Positions 24,378 through 32,904 of a stretch of 64,000 nucleotides of DNA are shown in pieces. Each line of letters starts with the position of its first letter. The stretch's first letter is position 1. The DNA is from DATKJY01 sp964540105 (GTDB lineage Bacteria > Zixibacteria > MSB-5A5 > GN15 > FEB-12). The notes under the pieces were generated by a model. That model had not been told where the DNA came from. It was given only the letters and a program-made list of their open reading frames with translations, and made no database searches. The DNA lies in the NCBI GenBank assembly GCA_964540105.1, contig CAZILL010000003.1, positions 1 through 64,000 on the forward strand, in the 5' to 3' direction. The translations under genes were made by a program, and so were the position numbers.

Positions 24378-26510
24378 GTGTCCGACAACAAACCAATCAA
24401 AGTCGCCATACTTTGGCACATGCATCAGCCCAATTATCGCGAGCCGGGGTCAAACCGGCTGGCGATGCCCTGGGTTCGTTTTCACGCCCTTAAAGACTAT
24501 CTGGATATGCCCCTGACAGCCGGGGCCTACGACTCCACCAAGGTGACGTTCAATCTCGTTCCCTCGCTCTTGGATCAGCTGAATCTCTACCTTGAGGGGG
24601 GAACCGACCGACACCTGGAGTTGTCCGCCCTCCGGGCAGAAGATCTCACCCCAGGTCTCAAACTCGAAATCCTCGATACATTCTTTTCCGCATATCCGGA
24701 ACACATGATCAAACCATATTCCCGCTACTGGGAATTGTTCAATAAGTCGCGCCGCAGCGATGGCCAGAAGAACATTCTTGCGGCCCTCTTCTCGTCCGCG
24801 GAGCTGCGCGACCTGCAAGTATTGTCGAATCTTGTCTGGGTCGACCCGATGTTCCGCGACGAAGAGCCTATCAAGACTCTGTTCGCAAAGAAGAAGCATT
24901 ATAGCGATGAGGACAAGGCGGCGCTGCTGGCATGGCAGATAGAACTGATCGCGCGCGTCATTCCCACTTACCGAAAGCTTCTCGACGAGAACAGGATTGA
25001 GATTTCCTTCACTCCTTACTACCACCCGATTCTGCCGCTGCTCTGCGATACCAATGTCGCACTGGAATCGTCTCCGGGCATAAAGCTGCCGGATCGTCGC
25101 TTTATTCACCCGGAAGATGCCGAGAGACAGGTGGCGATGTCTGTGCGAAAGTTTGAAGAACTGTTCGGGCGGAAAATGAGTGGCATGTGGCCTTCAGAAG
25201 GCTCGGTTTCCGAAGAAGTTCTGCAAATCATCGCAAGATCCGGTCTGACCTGGACTGCCACCGACGAGGAAATCCTTTTTCATTCCCTGAACAAATCAGG
25301 ACTCGAGCGATCCTCGAATCCCCTCCACACTGTCTACGAGCACAGCTCAGGCCTTAGGCTGTTGTTCAGAGATCATGGGTTGTCCGACCGCATCGGTTTC
25401 GTGTATTCCGGGTGGAAAGCAGACAAGGCTGTGGCCGATTTCGTAGCGCATCTCAAGGAGATTCGAAGAGTCCTGGCCGACGATCTTGACCACGCCGTGA
25501 TTCCAGTGATACTCGATGGAGAAAACGCCTGGGAGTATTTCCCGCTCGATGGTACCGAGTTTCTCAACCTGCTCTATCAGAGCTTGCATGAGGATCCCCA
25601 CATTGAGCTGGTCACTATGTCCGAAGCCGCTGAGACGATCACCGCTCGCCCCTTGCCCTCGATCTTTTCAGGATCGTGGATCAATCACAACTTCCGCATC
25701 TGGATCGGCCATCAGGAAGATAATACTGCCTGGTCGCTCCTATTGCGCACCCGCGACGTCCTAACGCAGTTTGCTGACGCGCATCCAGAATACGACCAGG
25801 GGAAACTGCGCGACGCCTGGACTCAGATCTACATCGCCGAAGGGTCGGATTGGTGCTGGTGGTACGGCGACGAGCATCGCGGGCAGCACAATGATCAGTT
25901 CGACAAGATCTTTCGACGCCATCTCGTGGCCGTCTACGAATTACTGGGACTTGATATACCGGTCGATCTGCTTCGGCCGATTTCCAGCGAGGGCATAGTG
26001 ACCTACACTGTCCCGCCCGACGGGATGTTGACACCGATCATTGATGGAAGGCTGACGCACTTCTACGAATGGGCCGGGGCCGGTTCGTTTGATTGTCTGA
26101 AAGCGGGAGGCGCCATGCATCGCGTTGACCGATACATAGAGAAGATCTACTTCGCCTACGACCACGACCTATTCTACATTCGTCTTGACTTCCATAATCG
26201 AAAGAACATAGACTTGCTCAAGGAGCCGCGATTTGTCGTGAATCTGTTCACGCCGGGACCTGTTACGTTCGAGATTCGAGTGGTGGAGCAGGGAGACCAC
26301 GGTGGACGAGCGGAACAGCTCGAATACGCTCTCGACGAATTGCTGGAAATTCAGATTCACCGCCGAAAGCTGTGGTCTGCAGGGTTTGGATCACTGGGCT
26401 TCTGTGTTGGTCTCTATGAAGGGGCAGAACGACTCGAAATCTGGCCCGAAACTGAACCGATTGTCGTGAACGTAGCCGAACAGAACAAAGAGGTCTTCTG
26501 GCCCCTTTGA
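24378..26510 (+). CDS. Glycoside hydrolase family 57 protein
   Basis: GH57 enzymes are alpha-amylases, 4-alpha-glucanotransferases or branching enzymes with a (beta/alpha)7 barrel. Conserved region 1 is VAILWHMHQPNYREPG; region 3 is SGMWPSEGSVSEE with the likely nucleophile Glu at about residue 274; region 4 is PVILDGENAWEYFP with the acid/base Asp at about 380. The barrel ends near residue 560 and a C-terminal beta domain follows, as in maltogenic or alpha-amylase GH57 proteins of about 700 residues. No signal peptide is seen, so a cytoplasmic glycogen- or maltodextrin-related role is likely. GTG start. Confidence 0.9.
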   Translation: MSDNKPIKVAILWHMHQPNYREPGSNRLAMPWVRFHALKDYLDMPLTAGAYDSTKVTFNLVPSLLDQLNLYLEGGTDRHLELSALRAEDLTPGLKLEILDTFFSAYPEHMIKPYSRYWELFNKSRRSDGQKNILAALFSSAELRDLQVLSNLVWVDPMFRDEEPIKTLFAKKKHYSDEDKAALLAWQIELIARVIPTYRKLLDENRIEISFTPYYHPILPLLCDTNVALESSPGIKLPDRRFIHPEDAERQVAMSVRKFEELFGRKMSGMWPSEGSVSEEVLQIIARSGLTWTATDEEILFHSLNKSGLERSSNPLHTVYEHSSGLRLLFRDHGLSDRIGFVYSGWKADKAVADFVAHLKEIRRVLADDLDHAVIPVILDGENAWEYFPLDGTEFLNLLYQSLHEDPHIELVTMSEAAETITARPLPSIFSGSWINHNFRIWIGHQEDNTAWSLLLRTRDVLTQFADAHPEYDQGKLRDAWTQIYIAEGSDWCWWYGDEHRGQHNDQFDKIFRRHLVAVYELLGLDIPVDLLRPISSEGIVTYTVPPDGMLTPIIDGRLTHFYEWAGAGSFDCLKAGGAMHRVDRYIEKIYFAYDHDLFYIRLDFHNRKNIDLLKEPRFVVNLFTPGPVTFEIRVVEQGDHGGRAEQLEYALDELLEIQIHRRKLWSAGFGSLGFCVGLYEGAERLEIWPETEPIVVNVAEQNKEVFWPL

Positions 26511-26538
26511 GTCAGTTCTTGACCATGGAGTGAGAACT

Positions 26539-26961
26539 ATGTCAGAATCCTTCTTTCGCGATTATCCGGAAGATCACGAAACGACCTCCCCAGTATCCGA
26601 GGCTTTCGAGGGGAAGCAGCCCGACACTGGATCCGCTGACACACCGCCCGAGGAGATGAGCGATGACGATCGCATCGCGGCGATGATGTCCTACATCCCT
26701 CTCTTGTGCTTCATCCCCTTGATGAATATGAATTGGAAAGATAATAAGCAGGCGCGCTTTCACGCCCGCCAGGGAGTTGTGCTCTTCCTGATCGAACTGG
26801 TTGCCCTGCTTTTCCTCATCGATGACCTGGCTAAATTCGTCTTCAGAGCGGTCCTTGTTCTCTCAACCGCTTTGTCGGCCGCTGGCATTTACTTCGCCCT
26901 GCAGGGAAAGAGCTTTCGCCTTCCGATCATCAGTGACATCGCGGACAAGGCGAAACTGTAG
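26539..26961 (+). CDS. DUF4870/Tic20-like small membrane protein
   Basis: This 140-residue protein has an acidic, disordered N-terminus (about 45 residues), then a hydrophobic core with SDDDRIAAMMSYIPLLCFIP, KDNKQARFHARQGVVLFLIE and a last helix. RFHARQG resembles the charged motif between helices of the DUF4870 family. Its role is unknown. The ATG at 26539 is preferred over an upstream GTG. It lies between the GH57 gene and an M48 peptidase gene. Confidence 0.72.
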   Translation: MSESFFRDYPEDHETTSPVSEAFEGKQPDTGSADTPPEEMSDDDRIAAMMSYIPLLCFIPLMNMNWKDNKQARFHARQGVVLFLIELVALLFLIDDLAKFVFRAVLVLSTALSAAGIYFALQGKSFRLPIISDIADKAKL

Positions 26962-26970
26962 GATGTTCAT

Positions 26971-27798
26971 GTGAAAAGCTCCCTACAACAATTGCTTATA
27001 CTGGCTTGCGCGTCCATCCTCCTGTCTTGCGCAACGACTGGCCCGGGCGGAGAAAAATCGCTGATCATCATACCGCCCGCGCAGGAAGTTGCGATCGGAC
27101 AGGGAATGGCCGAGCAGGTCGTGCAAACTGAGAAGCCTCTCGCCGATACCGCCTGGCAGAAGTACCTCGACGAAATCGGACAGAAGATCGTGAAAGTCTC
27201 CGATAGAACTGACATCGAGTACCACTTCACTGTCATTGAATCGGATCAGATCAACGCCTTTGCTGCACCCGGAGGTTATATTTTCTTCTACACTGGACTC
27301 TTGCGACGCATGACGAATGAATCTGAGATGGCAACCGTACTAGCGCATGAAATATCTCATGTCGTCGCCCGCCATGGCGTCAAGAGAATTCAGGCGACCC
27401 TGGGCGTTGCCGTCGCCTATAAGCTCGTTTTTGGAGATAACGCCGGCGAGGTGCTTTCGCTTGCGGTTAATGTGGGTATGGGTTTGTTGTTCGCGGGGTA
27501 TTCTCGCGACAACGAGCGTGAGGCCGACGATTTTGGATTACAGTATCTCGTGAAAGCGGGCTATGACCCGCGGGGCGCCCTCTCTATGTTCGAGATTCTT
27601 GCCGTCGCTGGAGGTTCCGGTTCTTCCAATGTTTTTGAGAAGCTCTCGCGTTCACATCCTGAGACAAAAGAGAGAATCCAAAATATCGAGGCTGAGATCG
27701 CCAGCATGCAGCCCCTTCGATCGGGACTAGTCCTGGGGGAGAGGCGTTTTGGTGAAATGCTGAAACGTCTCGAGTCCGGTCCTCAGCGCTCGAAGTAG
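26971..27798 (+). CDS. M48-family metallopeptidase, lipoprotein
   Basis: The N-terminus has a lipoprotein signal ending ASILLSC (Cys 20). The zinc motif AHEISHVVARHG gives HExxH at about residues 126-130, and the third ligand is the Glu of NEREADDFGLQYL. This matches periplasmic BepA/LoiP-type M48 proteases that control outer-membrane protein quality. 275 residues; no TPR region, so shorter than BepA. GTG start with a weak ribosome-binding site. A terminator-like hairpin follows directly. Confidence 0.9.
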   Translation: MKSSLQQLLILACASILLSCATTGPGGEKSLIIIPPAQEVAIGQGMAEQVVQTEKPLADTAWQKYLDEIGQKIVKVSDRTDIEYHFTVIESDQINAFAAPGGYIFFYTGLLRRMTNESEMATVLAHEISHVVARHGVKRIQATLGVAVAYKLVFGDNAGEVLSLAVNVGMGLLFAGYSRDNEREADDFGLQYLVKAGYDPRGALSMFEILAVAGGSGSSNVFEKLSRSHPETKERIQNIEAEIASMQPLRSGLVLGERRFGEMLKRLESGPQRSK

Positions 27799-27799
27799 C

Positions 27800-27847
27800 T
27801 GCCGACTCCGAAAACTATTCCCCATCGGCAAGTTTTTCCTCTTTTTA
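27800..27847 (+). terminator. Probable terminator after the M48 peptidase gene
   Basis: TGCCGA (27800-27805) pairs with TCGGCA (27825-27830) around a 19-nt loop, followed by AGTTTTTCCTCTTTTT. The stem is short and the loop long, so efficiency is doubtful. Confidence 0.4.
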
Positions 27848-28222
27848 GCATTTTTATATTGATAACTTCTAATACATTGCTTACCTCCGGTTCTGGAAGT
27901 ATAACGGATTGATCGCTCCGGGCTCAGTAAAGTTGGTCAATCATCCGACAAGACTCAGGTGGCTGCGACATTCAGGTGCAGTCGCCGTAACTGATTAAGT
28001 ACTACGGTGTTTGGGCTCTTTCCCTGCATGAGCAAGAGAAGCTGTGCTCAGCTGATGAACAATAACCTCAGAACACCTCGTTGGCTGGCATGCTAAATAT
28101 GTTCTATCAAGTCTTTGATGACTCTTGGATGCTCTTTGTAAGTGTTTGTATTTCAATTACTTGGGACGATTGCCGCCGGGCGGGCTTATTCGATTTGCTC
28201 AGATCGATAGAAACGGGGTCGA
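27848..28222. other. Intergenic region without recognisable gene
   Basis: No convincing coding sequence, tRNA or known RNA motif was found in this 375-bp stretch before the sigma-54-type promoter. Short reading frames here lack ribosome-binding sites. The palindrome-like AGTC-TTTGAT-GACT at about 28110 lies at a distance usual for activator sites but is too short to call. The length suggests an enhancer region or an undetected small RNA. Confidence 0.4.
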
Positions 28223-28238
28223 TGGCACTGACCTTGCC
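28223..28238 (+). promoter_or_regulatory. Sigma-54-type promoter (-24/-12)
   Basis: TGGCACT-GACC-TTGCC places the GG and GC dinucleotides at the 10-bp separation required by RpoN and matches TGGCACG-N4-TTGCW at nearly every position. The implied start point near 28249 is 28 nt upstream of the ATG at 28277. Sigma-54 promoters need an AAA+ activator. Confidence 0.65.
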
Positions 28239-28276
28239 ATCATCTACTGTGTCGTTAAATGAGCAAAGGAATCGCG

Positions 28277-29221
28277 ATGTATAGACGGATGCTGAAAAGA
28301 ATCGGACTTTGTTTGGTGATTTTGCTCGTCCTGAGCGCGGTCGTCGGTCGGGTCACTATAGCGGCTTCCAATAACGGACAGACCGCAGCCAATTTCCTCG
28401 CAATCGGCATGGGTGCCGGGGCCTCAGCTATGGGGGACGCCAACACTGCCGCTGCACGCGGTTCGGTAGCGGCGTATTGGAACCCGGCAGGTTTGGCAGG
28501 CCTTGAGAAGACCGAGGTTATGCTTTCGCATTTTTCATGGCTTCAGGATACGAAATTAGAGCATGGCGTTGTTGCCTTTCCTCTGGGAGAAAAAGTGACT
28601 CTGGCCACATCGATCACCTATCTCGGCTACGGGCAGATCAGGGGATATGATCGAACAGGTGAGTATACCTCAGACCTGAACTCCTACGATCTTGCTGGAG
28701 GCGTTTCACTTGGCTTCCAGGCCTCTGGAAATCTCTCGATCGGCCTCACGGCAAAGTACGTGAGCCAAAAGATGGCGGACGTGAGCGGTTCCACCTTCGC
28801 GGGAGATTTGGGCGTGAAATACAGTATCGGTTGGATTACTCTCGGGGGAGTAATTGCGAACGTGGGTCCAGAATTGCAATTCCAGAAGACGAAAGAGAAG
28901 CTTCCGACGTCTGCTCGGGTGGGTTTGGCCTTGTCTCCTTTCGGGTCGCAATTCGTCGCGACGTTCGAGCTGGATAAGCGCCGTTATGGAAGGCTGGCCC
29001 TACATCAGGGAGCCGAGTACAGCTTCAACGATCTCTACTTTCTTCGCGCCGGCTATACATATCTCTCAGATCAGGAGATTCGTTCCTTCGGCTCGGGCGT
29101 GTCTCTTGGGGGCGGAGTACGATTGGGGAGCGTTACCCTTGATTACGCGTTCACTCCAAAAGATAATTACACTTCGGACAACTTGCACCGTTTCTCCGTA
29201 TCTTACGTGATCGGACGATGA
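28277..29221 (+). CDS. PorV/PorQ-like outer-membrane protein
   Basis: The protein (314 residues from the ATG at 28277, AAAGGA 8 nt upstream) has a signal peptide and the start NFLAIGMGAGASAMGDANTA followed by AYWNPAGLAGLEKTEVML. This is the typical PorV/PorQ family opening in the FCB group (MGGAxxAxxxDxxAxxWNPAGL). Beta-strands follow to the C-terminus (HRFSVSYVIGR). Relatives act in type IX secretion as shuttle or anchoring barrels; others are uncharacterised. It has no visible partner Por genes. It is preceded by a good sigma-54 promoter. Confidence 0.85.
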   Translation: MYRRMLKRIGLCLVILLVLSAVVGRVTIAASNNGQTAANFLAIGMGAGASAMGDANTAAARGSVAAYWNPAGLAGLEKTEVMLSHFSWLQDTKLEHGVVAFPLGEKVTLATSITYLGYGQIRGYDRTGEYTSDLNSYDLAGGVSLGFQASGNLSIGLTAKYVSQKMADVSGSTFAGDLGVKYSIGWITLGGVIANVGPELQFQKTKEKLPTSARVGLALSPFGSQFVATFELDKRRYGRLALHQGAEYSFNDLYFLRAGYTYLSDQEIRSFGSGVSLGGGVRLGSVTLDYAFTPKDNYTSDNLHRFSVSYVIGR

Positions 29222-29392
29222 ATTAGCTTTTCGCTCGACAAGTCGCAAACCGAGCCTCGATGCGGACACCTCGCATTGTGTGCAGTCCATTTCGGAGTTA
29301 TCCCCTACTACTTTGTGCCAATTTACGCAAGCCCTTGCACTAATTGTGCCACGATTCATCCTTTCCCACCAGAGATAGTCACTCTTCTCGGA

Positions 29393-29421
29393 CCCAAACA
29401 GGCAATGATGGCCTGTTTGGG
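29393..29421. repeat. Perfect 11-bp inverted repeat, possible activator site
   Basis: CCCAAACAGGC and GCCTGTTTGGG are perfect arms around a 7-bp spacer. No T tract follows, so it is not a standard terminator. It lies about 120-150 bp upstream of the sigma-54-type start point at 29544, a common position for enhancer-binding protein sites. It could alternatively be an mRNA-end hairpin for the gene ending at 29221. Confidence 0.55.
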
Positions 29422-29517
29422 CAGGGATTACTCCTGTAACGTATTGTCGTAAAGACAGATAATGTATTCGCAATAGGTGAGGAAAATTATTCCGGAAGTC
29501 ACCTTGATTCTTGGTTT

Positions 29518-29533
29518 TGGCAGTTCATTTGCT
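29518..29533 (+). promoter_or_regulatory. Sigma-54-type promoter (-24/-12)
   Basis: TGGCAGT-TCAT-TTGCT has GG and GC at the exact RpoN spacing and only C6 and G7 of the consensus changed. The implied start point, near 29544, is just 7 nt before the ATG at 29551, so either the leader is very short or translation starts further in. Confidence 0.55.
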
Positions 29534-29550
29534 AAAAGTAATTCCATACT

Positions 29551-30480
29551 ATGGAGAAAATTACTACCAATTCGAATATCCAATCTGAAACCGCGGTGGT
29601 GACCAGCCGTGCGGTGTATGGATACGGCCGTGCGGACGTCATGGGCGCGAGGCTCGCGCAGCCAGCGAGTCTGTCTTCCCACGATCTTCTCCTGAACCTT
29701 AGGTTCTTCATCGGTGAGATCACGGGAATTTTATTCGTTCTCCTGACGACTTTGTATATATTTGCTATGCCTACATCTCTTATCAGGGCTGGGGCAGTGA
29801 GAGCGATAGTGAGGCGAATTGTAAAGAGAACGATTGACGTTGCCGGTTCCTTGACTGGCATCATACTGAGCATACCTGTTTGGCTTGTTGTCCCCGTGCT
29901 GATCAAGCTCGATTCCCATGGTCCGATATTCTATGGGCAGACCAGAGTAGGGGTCAATCGCCGTCGTCATAATCGCCGGGCGATCCAGCACTCGGGCGTT
30001 GCCGATAGTCGTTCCCTTGAGCGTCGAAGCGAGGACCTGATGGGGCGTCCTTTCAGGGTTCTGAAATTCCGCACCATGGTAGCTGACGCCGAACGAGGAT
30101 CAGGGCCGGTCTGGGCGACAAAGAATGATCCCCGTATAACCCGTCTTGGAGCGTTCCTTCGTAAGACGCGTATTGATGAAATACCGCAGTTCATCAATAT
30201 CCTCAGGGGTGAGATGTCGTTGGTTGGTCCGCGTCCGGAACGTCCTCATTTCGTCCGTGATCTTTCAACCAAAGTAGACGGCTATGAAAATCGTCTTAAA
30301 GTGAAGCCCGGCCTGACCGGGTTGGCGCAGATCGAGAATGGGTACGATTCATCCCTGTCGAGTGTAACCGAGAAGGTCCGATTTGACCTGCAATACATTC
30401 GCAACTGGTCGGTTTGGTACGATCTCAAGATTATGGCCAAAACGGTGGTCGTGGTTGTTACAGGTAAAGGAGCCTGCTGA
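29551..30480 (+). CDS. Polyprenyl-phosphate sugar phosphotransferase (WcaJ/PglC-type)
   Basis: The C-terminal two thirds are a bacterial sugar transferase: the re-entrant helix VKRTIDVAGSLTGIILSIPV, then GPIFYGQTRVGVN, FRVLKFRTMVADAE (here FRVLKFRTM), LGAFLRKTRIDEIPQFINIL and GEMSLVGPRPERPHF. These enzymes load the first sugar-phosphate on undecaprenyl phosphate to start exopolysaccharide or O-antigen. An insertion of about 30 polar residues lies between GQTRVGVN and FRVLKF. The N-terminal 90 residues include one extra membrane helix. Start ATG has no clear ribosome-binding site; ATG at 29641 is an alternative. Confidence 0.9.
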   Translation: MEKITTNSNIQSETAVVTSRAVYGYGRADVMGARLAQPASLSSHDLLLNLRFFIGEITGILFVLLTTLYIFAMPTSLIRAGAVRAIVRRIVKRTIDVAGSLTGIILSIPVWLVVPVLIKLDSHGPIFYGQTRVGVNRRRHNRRAIQHSGVADSRSLERRSEDLMGRPFRVLKFRTMVADAERGSGPVWATKNDPRITRLGAFLRKTRIDEIPQFINILRGEMSLVGPRPERPHFVRDLSTKVDGYENRLKVKPGLTGLAQIENGYDSSLSSVTEKVRFDLQYIRNWSVWYDLKIMAKTVVVVVTGKGAC

Positions 30481-30509
30481 GGAATTGAAAGCAAGTTCCG
30501 AAGAAGCTG

Positions 30510-30534
30510 CCGCGCGACGCGCGGTTTTTTTTTT
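30510..30534 (+). terminator. Rho-independent terminator
   Basis: CCGCGC-GAC-GCGCGG forms a 6-bp all-GC stem with a 3-nt loop, followed by ten T residues. It lies 30 nt after the sugar transferase stop. Confidence 0.9.
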
Positions 30535-30621
30535 GAATCAAATATCACTTGTCTGCGATGTTGAAGAAAAATATCTTGACGATAGTAGTATGAAGTAGTC
30601 GCTACTCTACGCGTGAGGATA

Positions 30622-31365
30622 ATGTTGTTGAAACGGATTTTGACGACAGTCTTGGGGAGTTTCTGTCTCGCCCCACTGTTGGTCTTCGCACAAACGTCAC
30701 CGCCCGGCTCCCTGACCGTTCAGTCGTCACCCCAGGGAGCAGAAGTTGTTCTGTCGGGGGATGCTGTTCTATCGGGCGTCACACCCACAACTTTTGTGCA
30801 GACTCTGATCGGGGAATACCGCGTCACGCTCACAAGGCACGGATACGAAAAATACACAACGCGGATCACCGGAGATCCGTCGAAGGCGATGGGACTGGAT
30901 GTACGCCTGACTCCGAAATCACGCTTCAAGGCCGCAGCGCGATCGGTGTTGATTCCCGGATGGGGACAACGTTACTCCGAAGAGAAAGGGAAGGGGCTCC
31001 TCTACACAGCGCTCGCGGCGGGGGCGGCGCTCTGCTACTTCATCGCCGATGACAAATTCAGTCGCGATTACGACCGTTATCAGGATCAGCTGCATAAATA
31101 TGATTCGAGCAAGGCCGCTGGCGCCACATATCAGACGCTGGCCGCGCTTCACACAAATTTGGGAAATGCGCAACAGAAGGCCTACGACGCTGAGCAGGTA
31201 CGCCGCATGACGATCGGGGCTGTTGTCGGAATCTGGGGGCTGAACGTATTGGACGCGCTTCTGTTCTTCCCTGAGGATCACAGCACATTTTCGGTCAAGG
31301 GAGTAAGTCTGTCGCCTTCGACAAGTAGCGGAACTCTTGGCATGACTCTGTCCAAGAGGTTCTAA
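30622..31365 (+). CDS. PEGA-domain and DUF5683-like exported protein
   Basis: A signal peptide (MLLKRILTTVLGSFCLAPLL, cleavage near VFAQ) is followed by a PEGA domain at about residues 30-90 (GSLTVQSSPQGAEVVLSGD, TPTTFVQTLIGEYRVTLTRHGYEKYT). The second part resembles DUF5683, with RSVLIPGWGQRYSEEKGKGLLYTALAAGAALCYF (a GWGQ motif and membrane-embedded helices; quoted as two adjoining blocks). PEGA domains occur in surface proteins; the function is unknown. It starts a three-gene group with the next two genes. The start codon is uncertain (GTG 30613, ATG 30622). Confidence 0.75.
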   Translation: MLLKRILTTVLGSFCLAPLLVFAQTSPPGSLTVQSSPQGAEVVLSGDAVLSGVTPTTFVQTLIGEYRVTLTRHGYEKYTTRITGDPSKAMGLDVRLTPKSRFKAAARSVLIPGWGQRYSEEKGKGLLYTALAAGAALCYFIADDKFSRDYDRYQDQLHKYDSSKAAGATYQTLAALHTNLGNAQQKAYDAEQVRRMTIGAVVGIWGLNVLDALLFFPEDHSTFSVKGVSLSPSTSSGTLGMTLSKRF

Positions 31366-31369
31366 GGAT

Positions 31370-32890
31370 ATGAAAACGCGCAAGATCATGATAGTCTGCA
31401 GCATCATCCTTTTGCTGGGGATGGGGCTCGGTTGCAAGCGGTATATCGACAGTCAGAATCCAGTCCGAACGCTGCCCGATGCACCTCCTGCACCGATCAG
31501 TCTCCAGGCCACGATCGACAATCAGGCTGTAACTCTGAGTTGGGAGCTCAGAGACAGCGCGTCCGCCAGTCGTTTCCGAATCTATATGGCTGATTCGACG
31601 GCTCAGGCGTATGTCCTGAGAGACTCAACCACGAGTTATGCGCGAACGATCACGGGGCTTCTCGTAAACCAGAAATATTTCTTCCGCGTGGCGACCGTCC
31701 GAACAGACGGAATCGAGGGGGATTGGTCGCTTCCCGTGTCGGTCCGAGCCGGCATTCTGGGGATTGCGATTGAGAATAACGACGCCTTTACGCGCCAGCG
31801 AGACGTTACCGTGGAGTTGGTCTCCCCACTTGGGCTGACACAAGTGATCCTGTCGGAGAACCCTCAGCTGAGCGGCGCCCTTCCTCAATCGGCTGAGCCA
31901 CCGGTCCGCTTCACTGTCTCTGACGGCGACGGACTCAAGACGGTATATGCGCGCTTTGTATTCGTCGATGGAGCGCAGTCAGGAACGCCTGTTTCCGACA
32001 CAATCCGGCTCGACACCCAGGCCAGAATCGACTCTGTCTATTTCACTCCAACGTCATCGGCACAACTCAGGGCCGACAGCGTGATTGCGTTCTTTCTTGT
32101 GAGCAAGGAGTCTGGAGGCAAGGCATCGATCTCTGTGTCCGGTCTCGTTGATGACCTTGATCTGTATGAAGGAGCGACGAAGGGAACGTACTCAGCTCGA
32201 TATACAATTCCTGCAAATGCTTCTGTCAGCGACGAATTGGTCCGGGGAACGTTTGTAGACGCAGCACGGAATTCGGCACTGAGCGTCAGCGCCTCGAAAC
32301 TGATCACCATTGTCAATTCTCCTCGACCGGTGCAATTGATCACGGTAGCGGCACTGTCCGCATCCGAAATAAGCTTGAGCTGGACTCAGGCCGACCAGAG
32401 TGGTTTTGCGCAATATGTGATCTATCGTTCTCTCACTCCGACGGTCACTTCAAATTCGACTTTTGTACAGGGGATCACGAACAGGTCTACAACCAATTAC
32501 GTCGACACGGGGCTTGTGGCCGATACTCCTTACTACTACCGCGTGTTCGTGTATAATCAGTCAGGAGCAGAAGCTCAGTCGTCGGTTGGCAACGCCCGGA
32601 CGTTCCCGGCGATTCCGCCCGCTGCCGTGCTCTTGGCCGGTGTCTACAACAGCGCCGGCAGTTCCGCCCAACTAAGCTGGTCCGAGTACACCGGTCAGGA
32701 CTTCAGGTACTATATGATTGACAGGATCACCGGTATAGATACAACAACCATTGCCATAAAGAGCGCTGCTGGGGAAACAACCCATTCTGATCCTCTTAGT
32801 GCCGCTGGGTCATATACCTATATTGTCTACGTCATGAGTCGACAGGGATTGTCGTCGCCCTCGAATGCAGTGATTGTTAACAGGCCGTAA
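31370..32890 (+). CDS. Lipoprotein with fibronectin type III domains
   Basis: The N-terminus is a lipoprotein signal with lipobox GLGC (Cys 22). Residues 45-120 (ISLQATIDNQAVTLSWELRD, FRIYMADS, YFFRVATVRTDGIEGDWSLP) form an Fn3 domain. A second one follows at about 325-415 (VAALSASEISLSWTQADQSG, YVIYRSLTPTV, YYYRVFVYNQSG) and a third at 420-506. The middle (about 130-310) is a different Ig-like beta region. Surface-exposed or periplasmic binding is likely; no enzyme motif is seen. It begins 4 nt after the preceding stop. Confidence 0.8.
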   Translation: MKTRKIMIVCSIILLLGMGLGCKRYIDSQNPVRTLPDAPPAPISLQATIDNQAVTLSWELRDSASASRFRIYMADSTAQAYVLRDSTTSYARTITGLLVNQKYFFRVATVRTDGIEGDWSLPVSVRAGILGIAIENNDAFTRQRDVTVELVSPLGLTQVILSENPQLSGALPQSAEPPVRFTVSDGDGLKTVYARFVFVDGAQSGTPVSDTIRLDTQARIDSVYFTPTSSAQLRADSVIAFFLVSKESGGKASISVSGLVDDLDLYEGATKGTYSARYTIPANASVSDELVRGTFVDAARNSALSVSASKLITIVNSPRPVQLITVAALSASEISLSWTQADQSGFAQYVIYRSLTPTVTSNSTFVQGITNRSTTNYVDTGLVADTPYYYRVFVYNQSGAEAQSSVGNARTFPAIPPAAVLLAGVYNSAGSSAQLSWSEYTGQDFRYYMIDRITGIDTTTIAIKSAAGETTHSDPLSAAGSYTYIVYVMSRQGLSSPSNAVIVNRP

Positions 32891-32904
32891 GGGTAGTTGT
32901 CCCT

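Noticed and set aside
28122..28258. A short open frame ending DRNGVDGTDLAIIYCVVK that resembles a dockerin repeat
   Set aside because: There is no start codon with a ribosome-binding site, the calcium-loop spacing is wrong, and the same bases make a better sigma-54-type promoter.
28081..28284. 67-residue ORF between the M48 gene and the PorV/PorQ-like gene
   Set aside because: No ribosome-binding site, no family resemblance, and it overlaps the promoter and start of the next gene.
29320..29365. TGGCAC-like elements on the - strand in the gap before the sugar transferase
   Set aside because: The -12 part is poor (GTGC for TTGC) and no - strand gene follows.
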